Source: Microbacterium commune (GTDB taxonomy: Bacteria > Actinomycetota > Actinomycetes > Actinomycetales > Microbacteriaceae). From it: a stretch of 64,000 nucleotides of DNA. Below are positions 37,135 through 46,386 of this stretch, one piece after another. The notes beneath the pieces were generated by a model, which saw only the letters and a program-made list of their open reading frames with translations, made no database searches and was not told the origin of the DNA. The position numbers and the translations under genes were made by a program. Each line of letters opens with the position of its first letter. The stretch's first letter is position 1. Location: contig NZ_JACSPX010000003.1 of NCBI RefSeq assembly GCF_014836945.1, positions 88,049 through 152,048 of the forward strand. The letters are read 5' to 3'.

Positions 37135-37815
37135 ATGCCACGCCGAGTCGACGATTACCGCGGTCTCACTCAGCCGAGCCGCCTTCGTCTGCTGCGCGCC
37201 GTGCAGAGCGAGCCAGGTCTGCGCATCGCCGAACTCGCCGAACGTTGCGGGATGCCGCTCAACACCGCCCGAGATCACCTGCGCGTGCTCGTTCAGGAGG
37301 GCCTCGTGCGCGAGGAGAGGCTGCAGGTGGGCAGCAGGGGCCGTCCGCCGCTCGCCTACCACCCGGTGCGGGAGGCGGGGTCGAACCCCGCGGCGCAGCG
37401 TCGCGTCGACGGCGCGCGTCGACGCGGTGCCCTGTTGCGCGCGGTGACCCCGCCGACGTCAGGCGACGCGGCGCGGGAGGACGACGTGGATGCCGAGGCG
37501 CAGCTCGATGTGCTGTACGAGCATCTCGATGACGCCGGGCTCAGCCCCGTCCTCGACGAATCGGCGCTGCGCTTCGAGATGCTGCCGTGCAACTACCGCG
37601 GGATGCTCGCGCAGGATCAGTCGACGGTGTGCGGCACGCATGCCCGGCTGGCGCGCGACACGCTCGCCCAGGTCGATGGTCCGCTCGAGGTCGAGCGACT
37701 CGACCCGTTCATCACCGCGGACTCCTGTGCCCTGCTGCTGCGCCACGCCCGTGACCGGGCCGTACCCGACCCGGTCAGCGCACCGCCGCCGCGAGATCCC
37801 CCACGAGCTCCGTGA
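37135..37815 (+). CDS. Winged-helix regulator with C-terminal Fe-S-type cysteines, beside hmp
   Basis: 226 residues. N-terminal winged helix of ArsR/SufR type (about residues 12-80, RIAELAERCGMPLNTARDHLR). The C-terminal half has Cys152, Cys166, His169 and Cys198 in PCNYRGMLAQDQSTVCGTH and ITADSC, resembling the iron-sulfur site of SufR-like regulators. Divergence from hmp suggests it controls the NO dioxygenase and senses NO or O2 through a cluster. The last 41 bases overlap the convergent hydrolase gene. A Pro-rich tail ends the protein. Confidence 0.75.
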   Translation: MPRRVDDYRGLTQPSRLRLLRAVQSEPGLRIAELAERCGMPLNTARDHLRVLVQEGLVREERLQVGSRGRPPLAYHPVREAGSNPAAQRRVDGARRRGALLRAVTPPTSGDAAREDDVDAEAQLDVLYEHLDDAGLSPVLDESALRFEMLPCNYRGMLAQDQSTVCGTHARLARDTLAQVDGPLEVERLDPFITADSCALLLRHARDRAVPDPVSAPPPRDPPRAP

Positions 37816-38536
37816 TCTGCACCCGCACGGCGGCGTCCGTGATGGTGGGAGTGCCGTCGCCCGCCTGCGGGCCGTAGGAGCCGAACGACGCGTGCGAGGC
37901 GCCGTCGATCTCGACGAGCTCGGCATCCGCCGGAAGCAGATCCCTCGCATCCGCGATCTTCTCGGGTGTCGACAGGCCATCCTCGCTTCCGGACAGGCTC
38001 AGCACCGGCACCCCCGAGTCCGACAGGTCGTTCGCGCAGTACGAGGCGAACAGCACCAGGGCATCCGCGTCCGGTGCCAGCTGGCAGGCGCGCACCCCGC
38101 CCAGGGAGTGACCGCCCACCATCCATGAGTCCACGTCGGATGCGGCGGAGGTGAAGGCGTCCAGCCCACGCGGATCGAAGAACGCGAGATTCAACCACGG
38201 TCGGGTGATGACGACGGTGATGCCGTCCTCGGCGGCGAGCTCCTGCAGCGTCGCGACATAGCCCTCGGGCTGCACCTTGGCGCCGGGGATGAACACCAGG
38301 CCGACGTCCGAGTCGCCGTCCGCGGGGGAGAGCACGGTGCCCTCAGGGGCGTCCTCGATCTCGAGCGCGGGGTTCGCCCTCGCCTGCGCCAGCGGATCGG
38401 GTTCTGCGGACATCACGCCCACCTGCGTCCACACCAGGGTCCCGACGACGATCAGCACGATCAGTGCCCCCAGCGACCACAGTGCGCGGACGACGATCCG
38501 CCTACCCCTGCTGCGTGGCGCTCTCATCCGCGGCAT
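37775..38536 (-). CDS. Membrane-anchored alpha/beta hydrolase
   Basis: 253 residues. An N-terminal signal anchor (about residues 16-40) precedes an alpha/beta-hydrolase fold with nucleophile elbow GGHSLGGVRA, acid in SGSEDGLS and catalytic His in GASHASFGSYG. Probably acts outside the membrane; the substrate is unknown. 9 bases downstream of the mutase gene and likely cotranscribed. Its 3' end overlaps the regulator gene by 41 bases, tail to tail. Confidence 0.82.
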   Translation of the reverse strand: MPRMRAPRSRGRRIVVRALWSLGALIVLIVVGTLVWTQVGVMSAEPDPLAQARANPALEIEDAPEGTVLSPADGDSDVGLVFIPGAKVQPEGYVATLQELAAEDGITVVITRPWLNLAFFDPRGLDAFTSAASDVDSWMVGGHSLGGVRACQLAPDADALVLFASYCANDLSDSGVPVLSLSGSEDGLSTPEKIADARDLLPADAELVEIDGASHASFGSYGPQAGDGTPTITDAAVRVQITELVGDLAAAVR

Positions 38537-38545
38537 CGGCGCGAC

Positions 38546-40210
38546 TCACCGCCGCGCGGCGAGGAGCTCCCGCACGGCGGCTTCGAGCTCGGCGACGGCG
38601 CGGGCGGCGTCGGCCGTGCTCTCGCCGCGCGCGTCGATGTACACCTTCAGCTTCGGCTCGGTGCCGCTGGGGCGCACGATGACACGCGACCCGTCGTCGA
38701 GGCGGTAGCGCAGCACGTCTCCCGCGGGCACCCCCGCGTCACCGGTGGCCAGATCCTCTGCCGACGCGACCGCCCGCGCGCCGAACGCCGCGGGCGGCTG
38801 GGCGCGCAGAGACGCCATCGTCGAGCCGATCAGGCTCAGATCGTCGACGCGCACCGATACCTGGCCGCTCGCGAAGTGGCCGATCTCGGCACCGAGCTCG
38901 TCGAGCAGGCCGGCGAGCGTGGTCTCGCGCACCCGCGCCTCGGCGGCGAGGCCGAGCAGGGCGACCGCGGCGGAGATGCCGTCCTTGTCGCGCACGGTGT
39001 CGGGGTTCACCAGGTAGCCGAGAGCCTCTTCGAAGCCGAACACCATGCCGGGAGCACGCGAGATCCATTTGAAGCCGGTGAGCGTCTCGTGGAAGTCGAG
39101 TCCGTAGCGCTCGGCGACCGCACCGAGCCCGGGGGAGGAGACCAGCGAGCAGGCGAGGGATGCCCCTGCCGTGCCCTGCGCGGCGCGTGCCGCCCGCCAG
39201 CCGAGCAGCAGCCCGACCTCGTTGCCGGTCAGGCGGCGCCAGCCGCCCTCGGCTGCCGGATCCGGGATGGCGACGGCCAGACGATCGGCGTCGGGGTCGT
39301 TCGCGATGATGAACTCGGCATCCGCCTCACGCGCTCGAGCGAACGCGAGGTCCATCGCACCCGGCTCCTCGGGATTGGGGAACGAGACGGTGCGGAACGT
39401 CGGATCGGGGTCGCGCTGCGCGTCGACGATGCGCGGGGCCGGGTAGCCCGCGGCCTTCACGACGCGCGAGAAGGTCTCCCAGCCCACGCCGTGCAGGGCC
39501 GTGTACACCCAGCGCATCTCCTGCACGCCGAACGGTGCGGGAGCCACGGCTGCGGTCGCCGCGATGTAGGCGTCGACGACGTCGTCACCGGCGATCTCGT
39601 ACGCGGCCGAGCGGGGCAGCAGGCTCACGTCGCCCGCATCGGCGACGCGCTGGATGTGCGCGGCGATCTGCGCGTCCGCCGGAGCGACGATCTGCGATCC
39701 GCCGTCCTCGCCGCCGAGGTAGACCTTGTAGCCGTTGTCGTTCGGCGGGTTGTGGCTGGCGGTGACCATGATTCCGGCATCCGCCTGCAGGTGGCGCACC
39801 GCGAACGCGAGCACCGGCGTCGGCAGCAGTCTCGGCAGCAGGATCGTGCGCAGCCCGGCACCGGCGAGGATCTCGGCCGAGTCGAGCGCGAAGCGGCGGG
39901 AGTTGCGTCGGCCGTCGTAGCCGATGACCACGGTGGGACGCGTCGTGCTGCGCTGCAGCAGGTACCCCGCGAAGCCTGCGGCCGCCTGGGTCACGAGCAC
40001 GCGGTTCATGCGGTTGCTGCCCGCGCCCAGCTCACCGCGCAGACCCGCGGTGCCGAAGGCGAGCCGTCTGCCGAAGCGGTCCTCGAGATCGGCGAGAGCC
40101 GCCGCGTCACCGCCCGCGGCGCGGGTGATGATGCCGGCGAGCTCGTCGCGGGTCTCGGCATCCGGGTCCTGTCGCAGCCAGGCGCGCGCCTGGTCGAGCC
40201 GCTCGCTCAC
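38546..40210 (-). CDS. Phosphohexomutase-family enzyme, possible phosphopentomutase
   Basis: 554 residues, alpha-D-phosphohexomutase superfamily (PgcA/PmmB type). Phosphoserine loop VTASHNPPNDNGYKVY, metal loop ANDPDADRLAV, sugar loop GFEEALGYLV, phosphate loop RPSGTEPKLKVYID. The gene overlaps the purine nucleoside phosphorylase gene by 4 bases. No DeoB-type phosphopentomutase occurs in the window, so conversion of (deoxy)ribose 1-phosphate to the 5-phosphate is a reasonable role; phosphoglucomutase or phosphomannomutase activity is the alternative. Confidence 0.9.
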   Translation of the reverse strand: MSERLDQARAWLRQDPDAETRDELAGIITRAAGGDAAALADLEDRFGRRLAFGTAGLRGELGAGSNRMNRVLVTQAAAGFAGYLLQRSTTRPTVVIGYDGRRNSRRFALDSAEILAGAGLRTILLPRLLPTPVLAFAVRHLQADAGIMVTASHNPPNDNGYKVYLGGEDGGSQIVAPADAQIAAHIQRVADAGDVSLLPRSAAYEIAGDDVVDAYIAATAAVAPAPFGVQEMRWVYTALHGVGWETFSRVVKAAGYPAPRIVDAQRDPDPTFRTVSFPNPEEPGAMDLAFARAREADAEFIIANDPDADRLAVAIPDPAAEGGWRRLTGNEVGLLLGWRAARAAQGTAGASLACSLVSSPGLGAVAERYGLDFHETLTGFKWISRAPGMVFGFEEALGYLVNPDTVRDKDGISAAVALLGLAAEARVRETTLAGLLDELGAEIGHFASGQVSVRVDDLSLIGSTMASLRAQPPAAFGARAVASAEDLATGDAGVPAGDVLRYRLDDGSRVIVRPSGTEPKLKVYIDARGESTADAARAVAELEAAVRELLAARR

Positions 40211-41040
40211 AGCGCCTCGATCACTCGGGCCAGCAGCGCCGAGATCACCGGCTCGGCCTCACGGCCGGCCTCGATGACCTCCTCGTGGCTGAGCGGGGTC
40301 TTCTGGATGCCGGCGGCGAGGTTCGTGATCAGCGAGAAGCCGAGGATCTCCATGCCCGCCTGCCGGGCGGCGATCGCCTCGAGAGCGGTCGACATGCCGA
40401 CGATGTCACCGCCGATAGCCTTGGCCATCTGCACCTCCGCCGGGGTCTCGTAGTGCGGGCCGCGGAACTGGGTGTACACGCCCTCGTCGAGAGTGGGGTC
40501 GACGGTGCGGGCGATGTCGCGCAGCCGCGTCGAGTACAGGTCGGTGAGGTCGACGAAGGTCGCGCCCTCGAGCGGCGAGTCGGCGGTGAGGTTGATGTGG
40601 TCGCTGATCAGCACCGGCTGGCCGGGCTTCCACGTCTCGCGGATCCCCCCGGCGCCGTTGGTGAGCACCATGGTCTTCGCGCCCGTCGCGGCTGCGGTGC
40701 GCACCGAGTGCACGACCCGGCGCACGCCGTGGGCCTCGTAGTAGTGCGTGCGCGCACCGATCACCAGCACGTTTCGGCCGCCGGGGGTGCGGATGCTGCG
40801 CAGCGTGCCGACATGCCCGTCGAGCGCGGGCTTCGAGAAGCCGGTCACCTCGGTGGCGGGAACGGTGGCGACGGTCTCGCCGATCAGCTCGGCGGCCTTG
40901 CCCCAGCCGGAGCCGAGGGTCAGGGCGATGTCGTGGTGGTCGACCCCGGTCAGGCGAGCGATGTCGGCGGCCGCATCGGCGGCGACGGCGAACGGATCGG
41001 CCGTCGGGTCGTCCAGGGGGTTCAGGGAGTTCTCACGCAT
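40207..41040 (-). CDS. punA: Purine-nucleoside phosphorylase
   Basis: 277 residues, trimeric class I type: LTLGSGWGKAAELI phosphate loop, HGVRRVVHSVRTAAATGA, and LTNGAGGIRETWKPG with LISDHINLT. Splits inosine and guanosine into base plus ribose 1-phosphate. Overlaps the mutase gene by 4 bases, so product and next step are linked. Leaderless promoter. Confidence 0.95.
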   Translation of the reverse strand: MRENSLNPLDDPTADPFAVAADAAADIARLTGVDHHDIALTLGSGWGKAAELIGETVATVPATEVTGFSKPALDGHVGTLRSIRTPGGRNVLVIGARTHYYEAHGVRRVVHSVRTAAATGAKTMVLTNGAGGIRETWKPGQPVLISDHINLTADSPLEGATFVDLTDLYSTRLRDIARTVDPTLDEGVYTQFRGPHYETPAEVQMAKAIGGDIVGMSTALEAIAARQAGMEILGFSLITNLAAGIQKTPLSHEEVIEAGREAEPVISALLARVIEAL

Positions 41041-41046
41041 GCCTCC

Positions 41047-41052
41047 ACTCTA
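41047..41052 (-). promoter_or_regulatory. -10 box TAGAGT, leaderless punA
   Basis: Minus-strand TAGAGT, then GGAGGC, then ATG 41040. Confidence 0.6.
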
Positions 41053-41097
41053 GGAAGGTGGCGGGGCCGCTGCCAGGATTGCGGAAGAATGGAGTTC

Positions 41098-42537
41098 ATG
41101 TCTCAGACTTCCTTCGCGAACAGGCAGAGCGTCGCCGTCCTCGGCGGCGGTCCCGGTGGGTACGAGGCGGCGCTCGCCGCAGCGCAGCTGGGAGCGGATG
41201 TGACGCTCGTCGAGCGCGTGGGCGTGGGCGGGTCGGCCGTGCTCACCGATGTGGTGCCGTCCAAGAGCCTCATCGCCACCGCCGATGCCGCCGTCGCCAT
41301 CGCCGGGGCCACCGACCTCGGCGTGCAGTTCTACGCGCGCGGCGCGGACGACAGGCCGCTCAAGCCCGAGATCGCCATCAACCTCGCCGCCGTCAACAAG
41401 CGACTGCTCGCCCTCGCCGGCCAGCAGTCGGAGGACATGCGCTCCACCCTGCTCGAGGCCGGCGTGCGCATCATCTCCGGACACGGCCGCCTGGAAGGTC
41501 CCAACGCCATCGTGGTCTCCACGGGACTGCACGGCACGGACTTCGACCGTGTCGAGGCGGACACCATCGTCGTGTCGGTCGGCGCCTCGCCCCGCGAGCT
41601 GCCCTCGGCGAAGCCCGACGGCGAGCGCATCCTCACCTGGACCCAGCTGTACGACATGAAGGCGCTGCCCGAGCACCTGATCGTCGTGGGCTCGGGTGTG
41701 ACCGGTGCGGAGTTCGCGTCGGCGTACATGAACCTCGGCGCGAAGGTCACGCTCATCTCGAGCCGCGACCAGGTGCTGCCCGGTGAGGACGAGGACGCCG
41801 CGAAGGTGCTCGAGAAGGTGTTCACCCGCGGCGGCATGAAGGTGCTCTCGAAGTCCCGCGCAGAGAGCGTGCAGCGCACCGATGACGGGGTGCGGGTCAC
41901 CCTGTCCGACGGTCGCACCGTCGAGGGCAGCCACTGTCTGATGGCGGTCGGATCGATCCCGAACACGGCCGGCATCGGCCTCGAGGAGGCGGGCATCGGG
42001 CTCACCGAATCCGGTCACGTGCGGGTCAACCGGGTGGCGCGCACCTCGGTTCCCAACGTCTACGCCGTGGGCGACTGCACGAACTTCTTCCCGCTGGCAT
42101 CCGTCGCATCCATGCAGGGGCGCACGGCCGTCTTCCACGCGCTGGGTGACATCGTGATCCCGCTCGAGGTGCGCAAGATCACCGCCAACATCTTCACCGC
42201 ACCCGAGATCGCGACGGTCGGCTACTCCGAGCAGGACGTCGCGAACGGGCAGGCCGACGGCATCGCGCACAAGCTGCCGCTCGCCGCCAACCCGCGCGCG
42301 AAGATGCTGGGCATCAAGGACGGCTTCGTTAAGATCATCGCGCTGCGCGGCTCGGGGACGGTGGTCGGCGGTGTGATCGTCGCGCCACGGGCATCCGAGC
42401 TGATCTACCCGATCGCGATGGCGATCGAGCGTCGCCTCACCGTCGACCAGGTCGCGCGCGTGTTCGCCGCCTATCCGTCGCTGACCACCAGCATCACCGA
42501 TGCGACCCGTGCCATGCATGCGGTCGGCGTCGTCTGA
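41098..42537 (+). CDS. lpdA: LpdA-like NAD(P)H-quinone reductase flavoprotein
   Basis: 479 residues, pyridine nucleotide-disulfide reductase fold: FAD motif VLGGGPGGYEAALAA, NAD motif VVGSGVTGAEFASAY, second FAD motif VYAVGDCTN, C-terminal dimer domain. The redox disulfide is missing: the usual CLNVGC position reads AVLTDVVPSKSL. The C-terminal His-Glu dyad is also absent (AYPSLTTSITDAT). It therefore cannot be a lipoamide dehydrogenase and resembles mycobacterial LpdA (Rv3303c), a quinone reductase. ATG 41098 lies 7 bases after AAGAAT, a weak -10. Confidence 0.88.
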   Translation: MSQTSFANRQSVAVLGGGPGGYEAALAAAQLGADVTLVERVGVGGSAVLTDVVPSKSLIATADAAVAIAGATDLGVQFYARGADDRPLKPEIAINLAAVNKRLLALAGQQSEDMRSTLLEAGVRIISGHGRLEGPNAIVVSTGLHGTDFDRVEADTIVVSVGASPRELPSAKPDGERILTWTQLYDMKALPEHLIVVGSGVTGAEFASAYMNLGAKVTLISSRDQVLPGEDEDAAKVLEKVFTRGGMKVLSKSRAESVQRTDDGVRVTLSDGRTVEGSHCLMAVGSIPNTAGIGLEEAGIGLTESGHVRVNRVARTSVPNVYAVGDCTNFFPLASVASMQGRTAVFHALGDIVIPLEVRKITANIFTAPEIATVGYSEQDVANGQADGIAHKLPLAANPRAKMLGIKDGFVKIIALRGSGTVVGGVIVAPRASELIYPIAMAIERRLTVDQVARVFAAYPSLTTSITDATRAMHAVGVV

Positions 42538-42554
42538 CCCGACCACCGCAGACG

Positions 42555-42590
42555 CAGAAGGCGCGCCCCGGGATCGGGACGCGCCTTCTG
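42555..42590. terminator. Bidirectional terminator between lpdA and the carboxylase gene
   Basis: Perfect 11-bp stem CAGAAGGCGCG/CGCGCCTTCTG (42555-42565, 42580-42590) with a GC-rich loop. It sits between two convergent stop codons (42537 and 42606). Confidence 0.8.
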
Positions 42591-42605
42591 TGCATCGGGT
42601 GCGGG

Positions 42606-44375
42606 TCAGCTGATCGTCAGCAGCTGATGCCCGGCCGAGACGGTCGTACCGGGGGTGGCGTCGATGGCGCCGACGACGCCGTCCTTGTGCGCCTGCAGCG
42701 GCTGCTCCATCTTCATCGCCTCGAGCACGACCACGAGGTCGCCCTTGACGACGTGCTGGCCCTCTTCGACGGCGAGCTTGACGACGGTCGCCTGCATGGG
42801 CGACTTGACGGCATCGCCCGACGCTCCGGCGTTCGCGGTGGCGGTGTGGCTGCGTCGCGACGGCGGAACCGCCGCCGGACGGCCGGCGGTTCCCGCGACG
42901 GGGGCGACGACGCGGTCGGGAAGGCTCACCTCGAGGCGCTTGCCGGCGACCTCGACGACGACGGTGTGACGGCCGGGCGCGGGGGCGGGCTCGTCGAGCT
43001 CGCCGTCCCACGCGGGGATGTCGTTGACGAACTCGGTCTCGATCCAGCGCGTGTACACGCCGAACTCGCCGTCGGCGGCGACGAACGTCGGGTCCCGGAC
43101 GACCTTGCGGTGGAACGGGAGCACGGTCGGCATGCCGGCCACCTCGAATTCGTCGAGCGCCCGACGGGAGCGCTCGAGGGCCTCGGCGCGGTCGCGGCCG
43201 GTGACGATGATCTTCGCCAGCAGCGAGTCGAAGGCGCCCGAGACGGCGTCGCCTGCCGTGACGCCCGAGTCGAGACGGATGCCGGGACCGCCGAACGTCT
43301 TGAAGACGTTGATCGGGCCGGGCTGGGGGAGGAAGCCGCGACCCGGGTCCTCGCCGTTGATGCGGAACTCGATCGAGTGGCCCTGCGGTGCCGGGTCGTC
43401 GTAGTCGATGGTGCCGCCGGCGGCGATGCGGAACTGCTCGCGCACGAGATCGATTCCGGTGACCTCCTCGGACACCGGGTGCTCGACCTGCAGGCGGGTG
43501 TTCACCTCGAGGAACGAGACCGTGCCGTCAGCGCCGATGAGGAACTCGCAGGTGCCCGCGCCGAGGTAGCCGACCTCCTTGAGGATGGCCTTCGACGCGG
43601 AGTACAGCAGCTCGTTCTGCTCGTCGGTGAGGAAGGGCGCCGGCGCCTCCTCGACGAGCTTCTGGTGACGTCGCTGCAGCGAGCAGTCGCGGGTCGAGAT
43701 GACGACGACGTTGCCCTCGGCATCCGCAAGGCACTGCGTCTCGACGTGGCGCGGCTTGTCGAGGTACTTCTCGACGAAGCACTCGCCACGGCCGAACGCG
43801 GCGACCGCCTCGCGCGTCGCCGACTCGAAGAGCTCGGCGACCTCGTCGAGCTCGCGCGCGACCTTGAGACCGCGCCCGCCGCCGCCGTATGCCGCCTTGA
43901 TGGCGATCGGCAGGCCGTGCTCCTTCGCGAAGGCGATGACGTCGTCTGCGCCGTCGACCGGTCCGGGGGTGCCGGGGGCCAGCGGTGCGCCGACCTTCTC
44001 TGCGACGTGACGGGCGGTCACCTTGTCGCCGAGCGCCTCGATGGCTTCGGGCGATGGGCCGATCCACGTCATCCCCGCGCCGATGACGGCGCGCGCGAAG
44101 TCGGCGTTCTCGGCCAGGAACCCGTATCCCGGGTGCACGGCGTCGGCGCCGGCGCGACGCGCCACGGAGAGGATCTTGTCGATCTGCAGGTAGGTCGCTG
44201 CGCTCGTGACCCCGTCGAGGCTGTAGGCCTCGTCGGCGAGACGCGCGTGCAGGGCGTCGCGATCCTGGTCGGCGTACACGGCGACGGAGGAGATTCCGGA
44301 GTCCCGGGCGGCGCGGATGATGCGTACGGCGATCTCGCCGCGGTTCGCGATGAGCACCTTGGCGATATCAGGCAT
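42606..44375 (-). CDS. accA3: Acyl-CoA carboxylase alpha subunit (biotin carboxylase + BCCP)
   Basis: 589 residues. Biotin carboxylase domain (about 1-450: [17 protein letters not shown]-grasp [26 protein letters not shown]) and C-terminal biotinyl domain with the biotin Lys in [10 protein letters not shown]. Carboxylates acetyl- or propionyl-CoA with the beta subunit at 49741 and the epsilon subunit at 49526. ATG 44375 was chosen because TAGGCT ends 7 bases upstream. Confidence 0.96.
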   Translation of the reverse strand: MPDIAKVLIANRGEIAVRIIRAARDSGISSVAVYADQDRDALHARLADEAYSLDGVTSAATYLQIDKILSVARRAGADAVHPGYGFLAENADFARAVIGAGMTWIGPSPEAIEALGDKVTARHVAEKVGAPLAPGTPGPVDGADDVIAFAKEHGLPIAIKAAYGGGGRGLKVARELDEVAELFESATREAVAAFGRGECFVEKYLDKPRHVETQCLADAEGNVVVISTRDCSLQRRHQKLVEEAPAPFLTDEQNELLYSASKAILKEVGYLGAGTCEFLIGADGTVSFLEVNTRLQVEHPVSEEVTGIDLVREQFRIAAGGTIDYDDPAPQGHSIEFRINGEDPGRGFLPQPGPINVFKTFGGPGIRLDSGVTAGDAVSGAFDSLLAKIIVTGRDRAEALERSRRALDEFEVAGMPTVLPFHRKVVRDPTFVAADGEFGVYTRWIETEFVNDIPAWDGELDEPAPAPGRHTVVVEVAGKRLEVSLPDRVVAPVAGTAGRPAAVPPSRRSHTATANAGASGDAVKSPMQATVVKLAVEEGQHVVKGDLVVVLEAMKMEQPLQAHKDGVVGAIDATPGTTVSAGHQLLTIS

Positions 44376-44382
44376 GGGCTTC

Positions 44383-44388
44383 AGCCTA
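44383..44388 (-). promoter_or_regulatory. -10 box TAGGCT, leaderless carboxylase alpha subunit
   Basis: Minus-strand TAGGCT, 7 bases (GAAGCCC), then ATG 44375. Confidence 0.6.
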
Positions 44389-44442
44389 GCGAGGTCGACG
44401 CCGATCCTTTTGACGACTCTCCACAAGAAATACGGCAATCCG

Positions 44443-45090
44443 TTAGGACTGCGACCACAAATCGGTCCAGACGACGTCGAGCTCCCGCGCCAGGCGGCGA
44501 AGTGTCGACAGCGACATGCCCACCACCGTCGACGGATCGCCCTCGACTCGCGTGATGAACGGCCCGCCGAGACTGTCGACCGTGAACGCGCCCGCCACGT
44601 GCAGCGGCTCGCCGCTGTCGATGTACGCCGCCAGTTCGGCATCCGTCACATCGTCGGCGAAGGTGACCGCAGCCTCGGCGACGGCCGTCGCCTCCACCGG
44701 CTCGCGGTCGGGTCCGACGCGGAAGACCGAGTGACCGGAGTGCAGGATGCCGGTGGCGCCGCGCATCTGCTGCCAGCGCTCGTATGCCGCCTCCGGCGTG
44801 TACGGCTTGCCGTGCACCTGCCCTCCGATGGCGAACATCGAGTCGCCGCCGATCACGATGCCGTCGAAGCGCGGATGCTCGGCGTGGATGCGCCCCGCGA
44901 CATCGGCGGCCTTCGCCCTGGCGAGCAGAAGCACCAGCTCGTCCGGTGCGAGCGGGGCTCCGCGTTCCGCGCTCGCGGCGGCGGCGACGGCGTCCTCGTC
45001 GACCGTGGGCGCCACGATGAGCGGTTCGATGCCCGCCTGCCGCAGCAGCATCAGGCGGGCGGGGGAGGTGGATGCCAGGCACACGCGCAT
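44443..45090 (-). CDS. maf: Maf-family nucleotide pyrophosphatase
   Basis: 215 residues. Starts [18 protein letters not shown], the Maf signature, with [27 protein letters not shown] and the late [14 protein letters not shown]. Hydrolyses non-canonical or modified NTPs such as dTTP/UTP analogues. It precedes the carboxylase alpha subunit gene by 67 bases; each has its own -10 box. Confidence 0.93.
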   Translation of the reverse strand: MRVCLASTSPARLMLLRQAGIEPLIVAPTVDEDAVAAAASAERGAPLAPDELVLLLARAKAADVAGRIHAEHPRFDGIVIGGDSMFAIGGQVHGKPYTPEAAYERWQQMRGATGILHSGHSVFRVGPDREPVEATAVAEAAVTFADDVTDAELAAYIDSGEPLHVAGAFTVDSLGGPFITRVEGDPSTVVGMSLSTLRRLARELDVVWTDLWSQS

Positions 45091-45096
45091 CCCTCC

Positions 45097-45102
45097 ACGC
45101 TA
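45097..45102 (-). promoter_or_regulatory. -10 box TAGCGT, leaderless maf
   Basis: Minus-strand TAGCGT, then GGAGGG, then ATG 45090. Confidence 0.6.
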
Positions 45103-45140
45103 GCCCGTGAGATCTCAGCGGTGTGTGGGATCCTGGAGGG

Positions 45141-46340
45141 ATGACCTCTTCGGCCCGCACGCTCGACCTCGACATCACCGGTATCGCGCACGGCGGCACC
45201 TTCATCGCCCGGCACGAGGGGCGGGTCGTGTTCGTGCCCGACGCCATCCCCGGGGAGCGGGTGCGCGCCGAGGTGACCGAGGGGGAGGACGGCAAGCGGT
45301 TCTGGCGCGCCGAGACGCTCGAGGTGCTCGACGCATCGCCGCACCGCCGCGACCATGTCTGGGCCGAGGCCGACATCTCCCGCGCCCCCGCGGACCGAGT
45401 GGGCGGGGCCGATCTCGGACACATCGACCTCGCGCATCAGCGCGCGCTGAAGCGGCAGGTGCTGCAGGAGGCCCTCGACAAGTTCGCCGGCGCGGGGCTG
45501 GCCGCTCCCGTCGTGGAGCCGGTCGATCAGGCCGACGGCACCGGATGGCGCACCCGCGTCTCGCTGCACGTCGACGCCGACGGACGCGTCGGTCCGTACG
45601 CGGCCCGCAGCCATCGCGTGATCGACGTCGCCACACTGCCCCTCGCGCGCCCCGCCGTCGAGACCGCGGCCTTCGGCCTGCGCTCGCAGAAGCCGGGCCG
45701 GGTCGATCTGGTGGAAGCGGGCGACGGGCGCGTGCGGGTGCTGCCGCGGCCCGAGGGCGCTCGTCGCGGCCGCGCCGAGGTGGTGTTCGAGCAGGTGCGC
45801 GGGCGCCGCTTCCAGCTCGATGCGTCCGGATTCTGGCAGGTGCACCCGCGCGCCGCTGAGACGCTGCACGACGCCGTCGTCCAGGCGCTCGCCGGTCGGG
45901 TGGATCCGGATGCCACGCACTTCGACCTCTACGGAGGCGTCGGACTGTTCGCGGCGACACTCGCCGAGCAGGGCGCGCAGGACATCGTCACCGTCGAGTC
46001 GGACCGCCGCGCGACCGAGCACGCGGCCGCCAACCTGGCCGACGTCGACGTGCATGCGGTCACCGCGCGGGTCGACCGCTTCCTCACCGGCATCCCCGAC
46101 GACACGCGTGCCGGCGCCGTCGTGCTCGATCCGCCGCGCGCCGGGGCGGGGCGCGGGGTCGTCGAGGCGATCAGCGCCCTCGCCCCCGAGGCCGTCGTCT
46201 ACGTCGCCTGCGATCCGGTCGCGCTCGCGCGCGATCTCGGCACGTTCCGCGAGCTGGGCTGGGATGTCGCGTCGCTGCGCGCCTTCGACCTCTTCCCGCA
46301 CTCGCACCACTTCGAGGCCGTCGCGCTGCTCGAGCGCTGA
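45141..46340 (+). CDS. TrmA/RumA-family RNA (uracil-5) methyltransferase lacking Fe-S cysteines
   Basis: 399 residues. An N-terminal TRAM domain (about 1-62, DITGIAHGGTFIARHEGRVVFV) and a SAM-dependent methyltransferase domain (FDLYGGVGLFAATLAE, LDPPRAGAG, catalytic Cys in VVYVACDPVALARDL). The four-cysteine cluster motif normally after the TRAM domain is absent; the equivalent stretch is RVGGADLGHIDLAHQ. Target is likely a rRNA or tRNA uridine. ATG 45141 directly follows GGAGGG; GATCCT upstream could be a weak -10. Divergent from maf. Confidence 0.88.
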   Translation: MTSSARTLDLDITGIAHGGTFIARHEGRVVFVPDAIPGERVRAEVTEGEDGKRFWRAETLEVLDASPHRRDHVWAEADISRAPADRVGGADLGHIDLAHQRALKRQVLQEALDKFAGAGLAAPVVEPVDQADGTGWRTRVSLHVDADGRVGPYAARSHRVIDVATLPLARPAVETAAFGLRSQKPGRVDLVEAGDGRVRVLPRPEGARRGRAEVVFEQVRGRRFQLDASGFWQVHPRAAETLHDAVVQALAGRVDPDATHFDLYGGVGLFAATLAEQGAQDIVTVESDRRATEHAAANLADVDVHAVTARVDRFLTGIPDDTRAGAVVLDPPRAGAGRGVVEAISALAPEAVVYVACDPVALARDLGTFRELGWDVASLRAFDLFPHSHHFEAVALLER

Positions 46341-46374
46341 CGTGCTCGAGCACGGCGCGCCGCCGTGCAATCGG

Positions 46375-46380
46375 TAGGCT
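46375..46380 (+). promoter_or_regulatory. -10 box TAGGCT, leaderless response regulator
   Basis: TAGGCT, then GACGAC, then ATG 46387. Confidence 0.6.
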
Positions 46381-46386
46381 GACGAC

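Noticed and set aside
41098..42537. Calling the flavoprotein a dihydrolipoamide dehydrogenase
   Set aside because: Redox cysteines and the His-Glu dyad are absent and no 2-oxoacid dehydrogenase genes are near.
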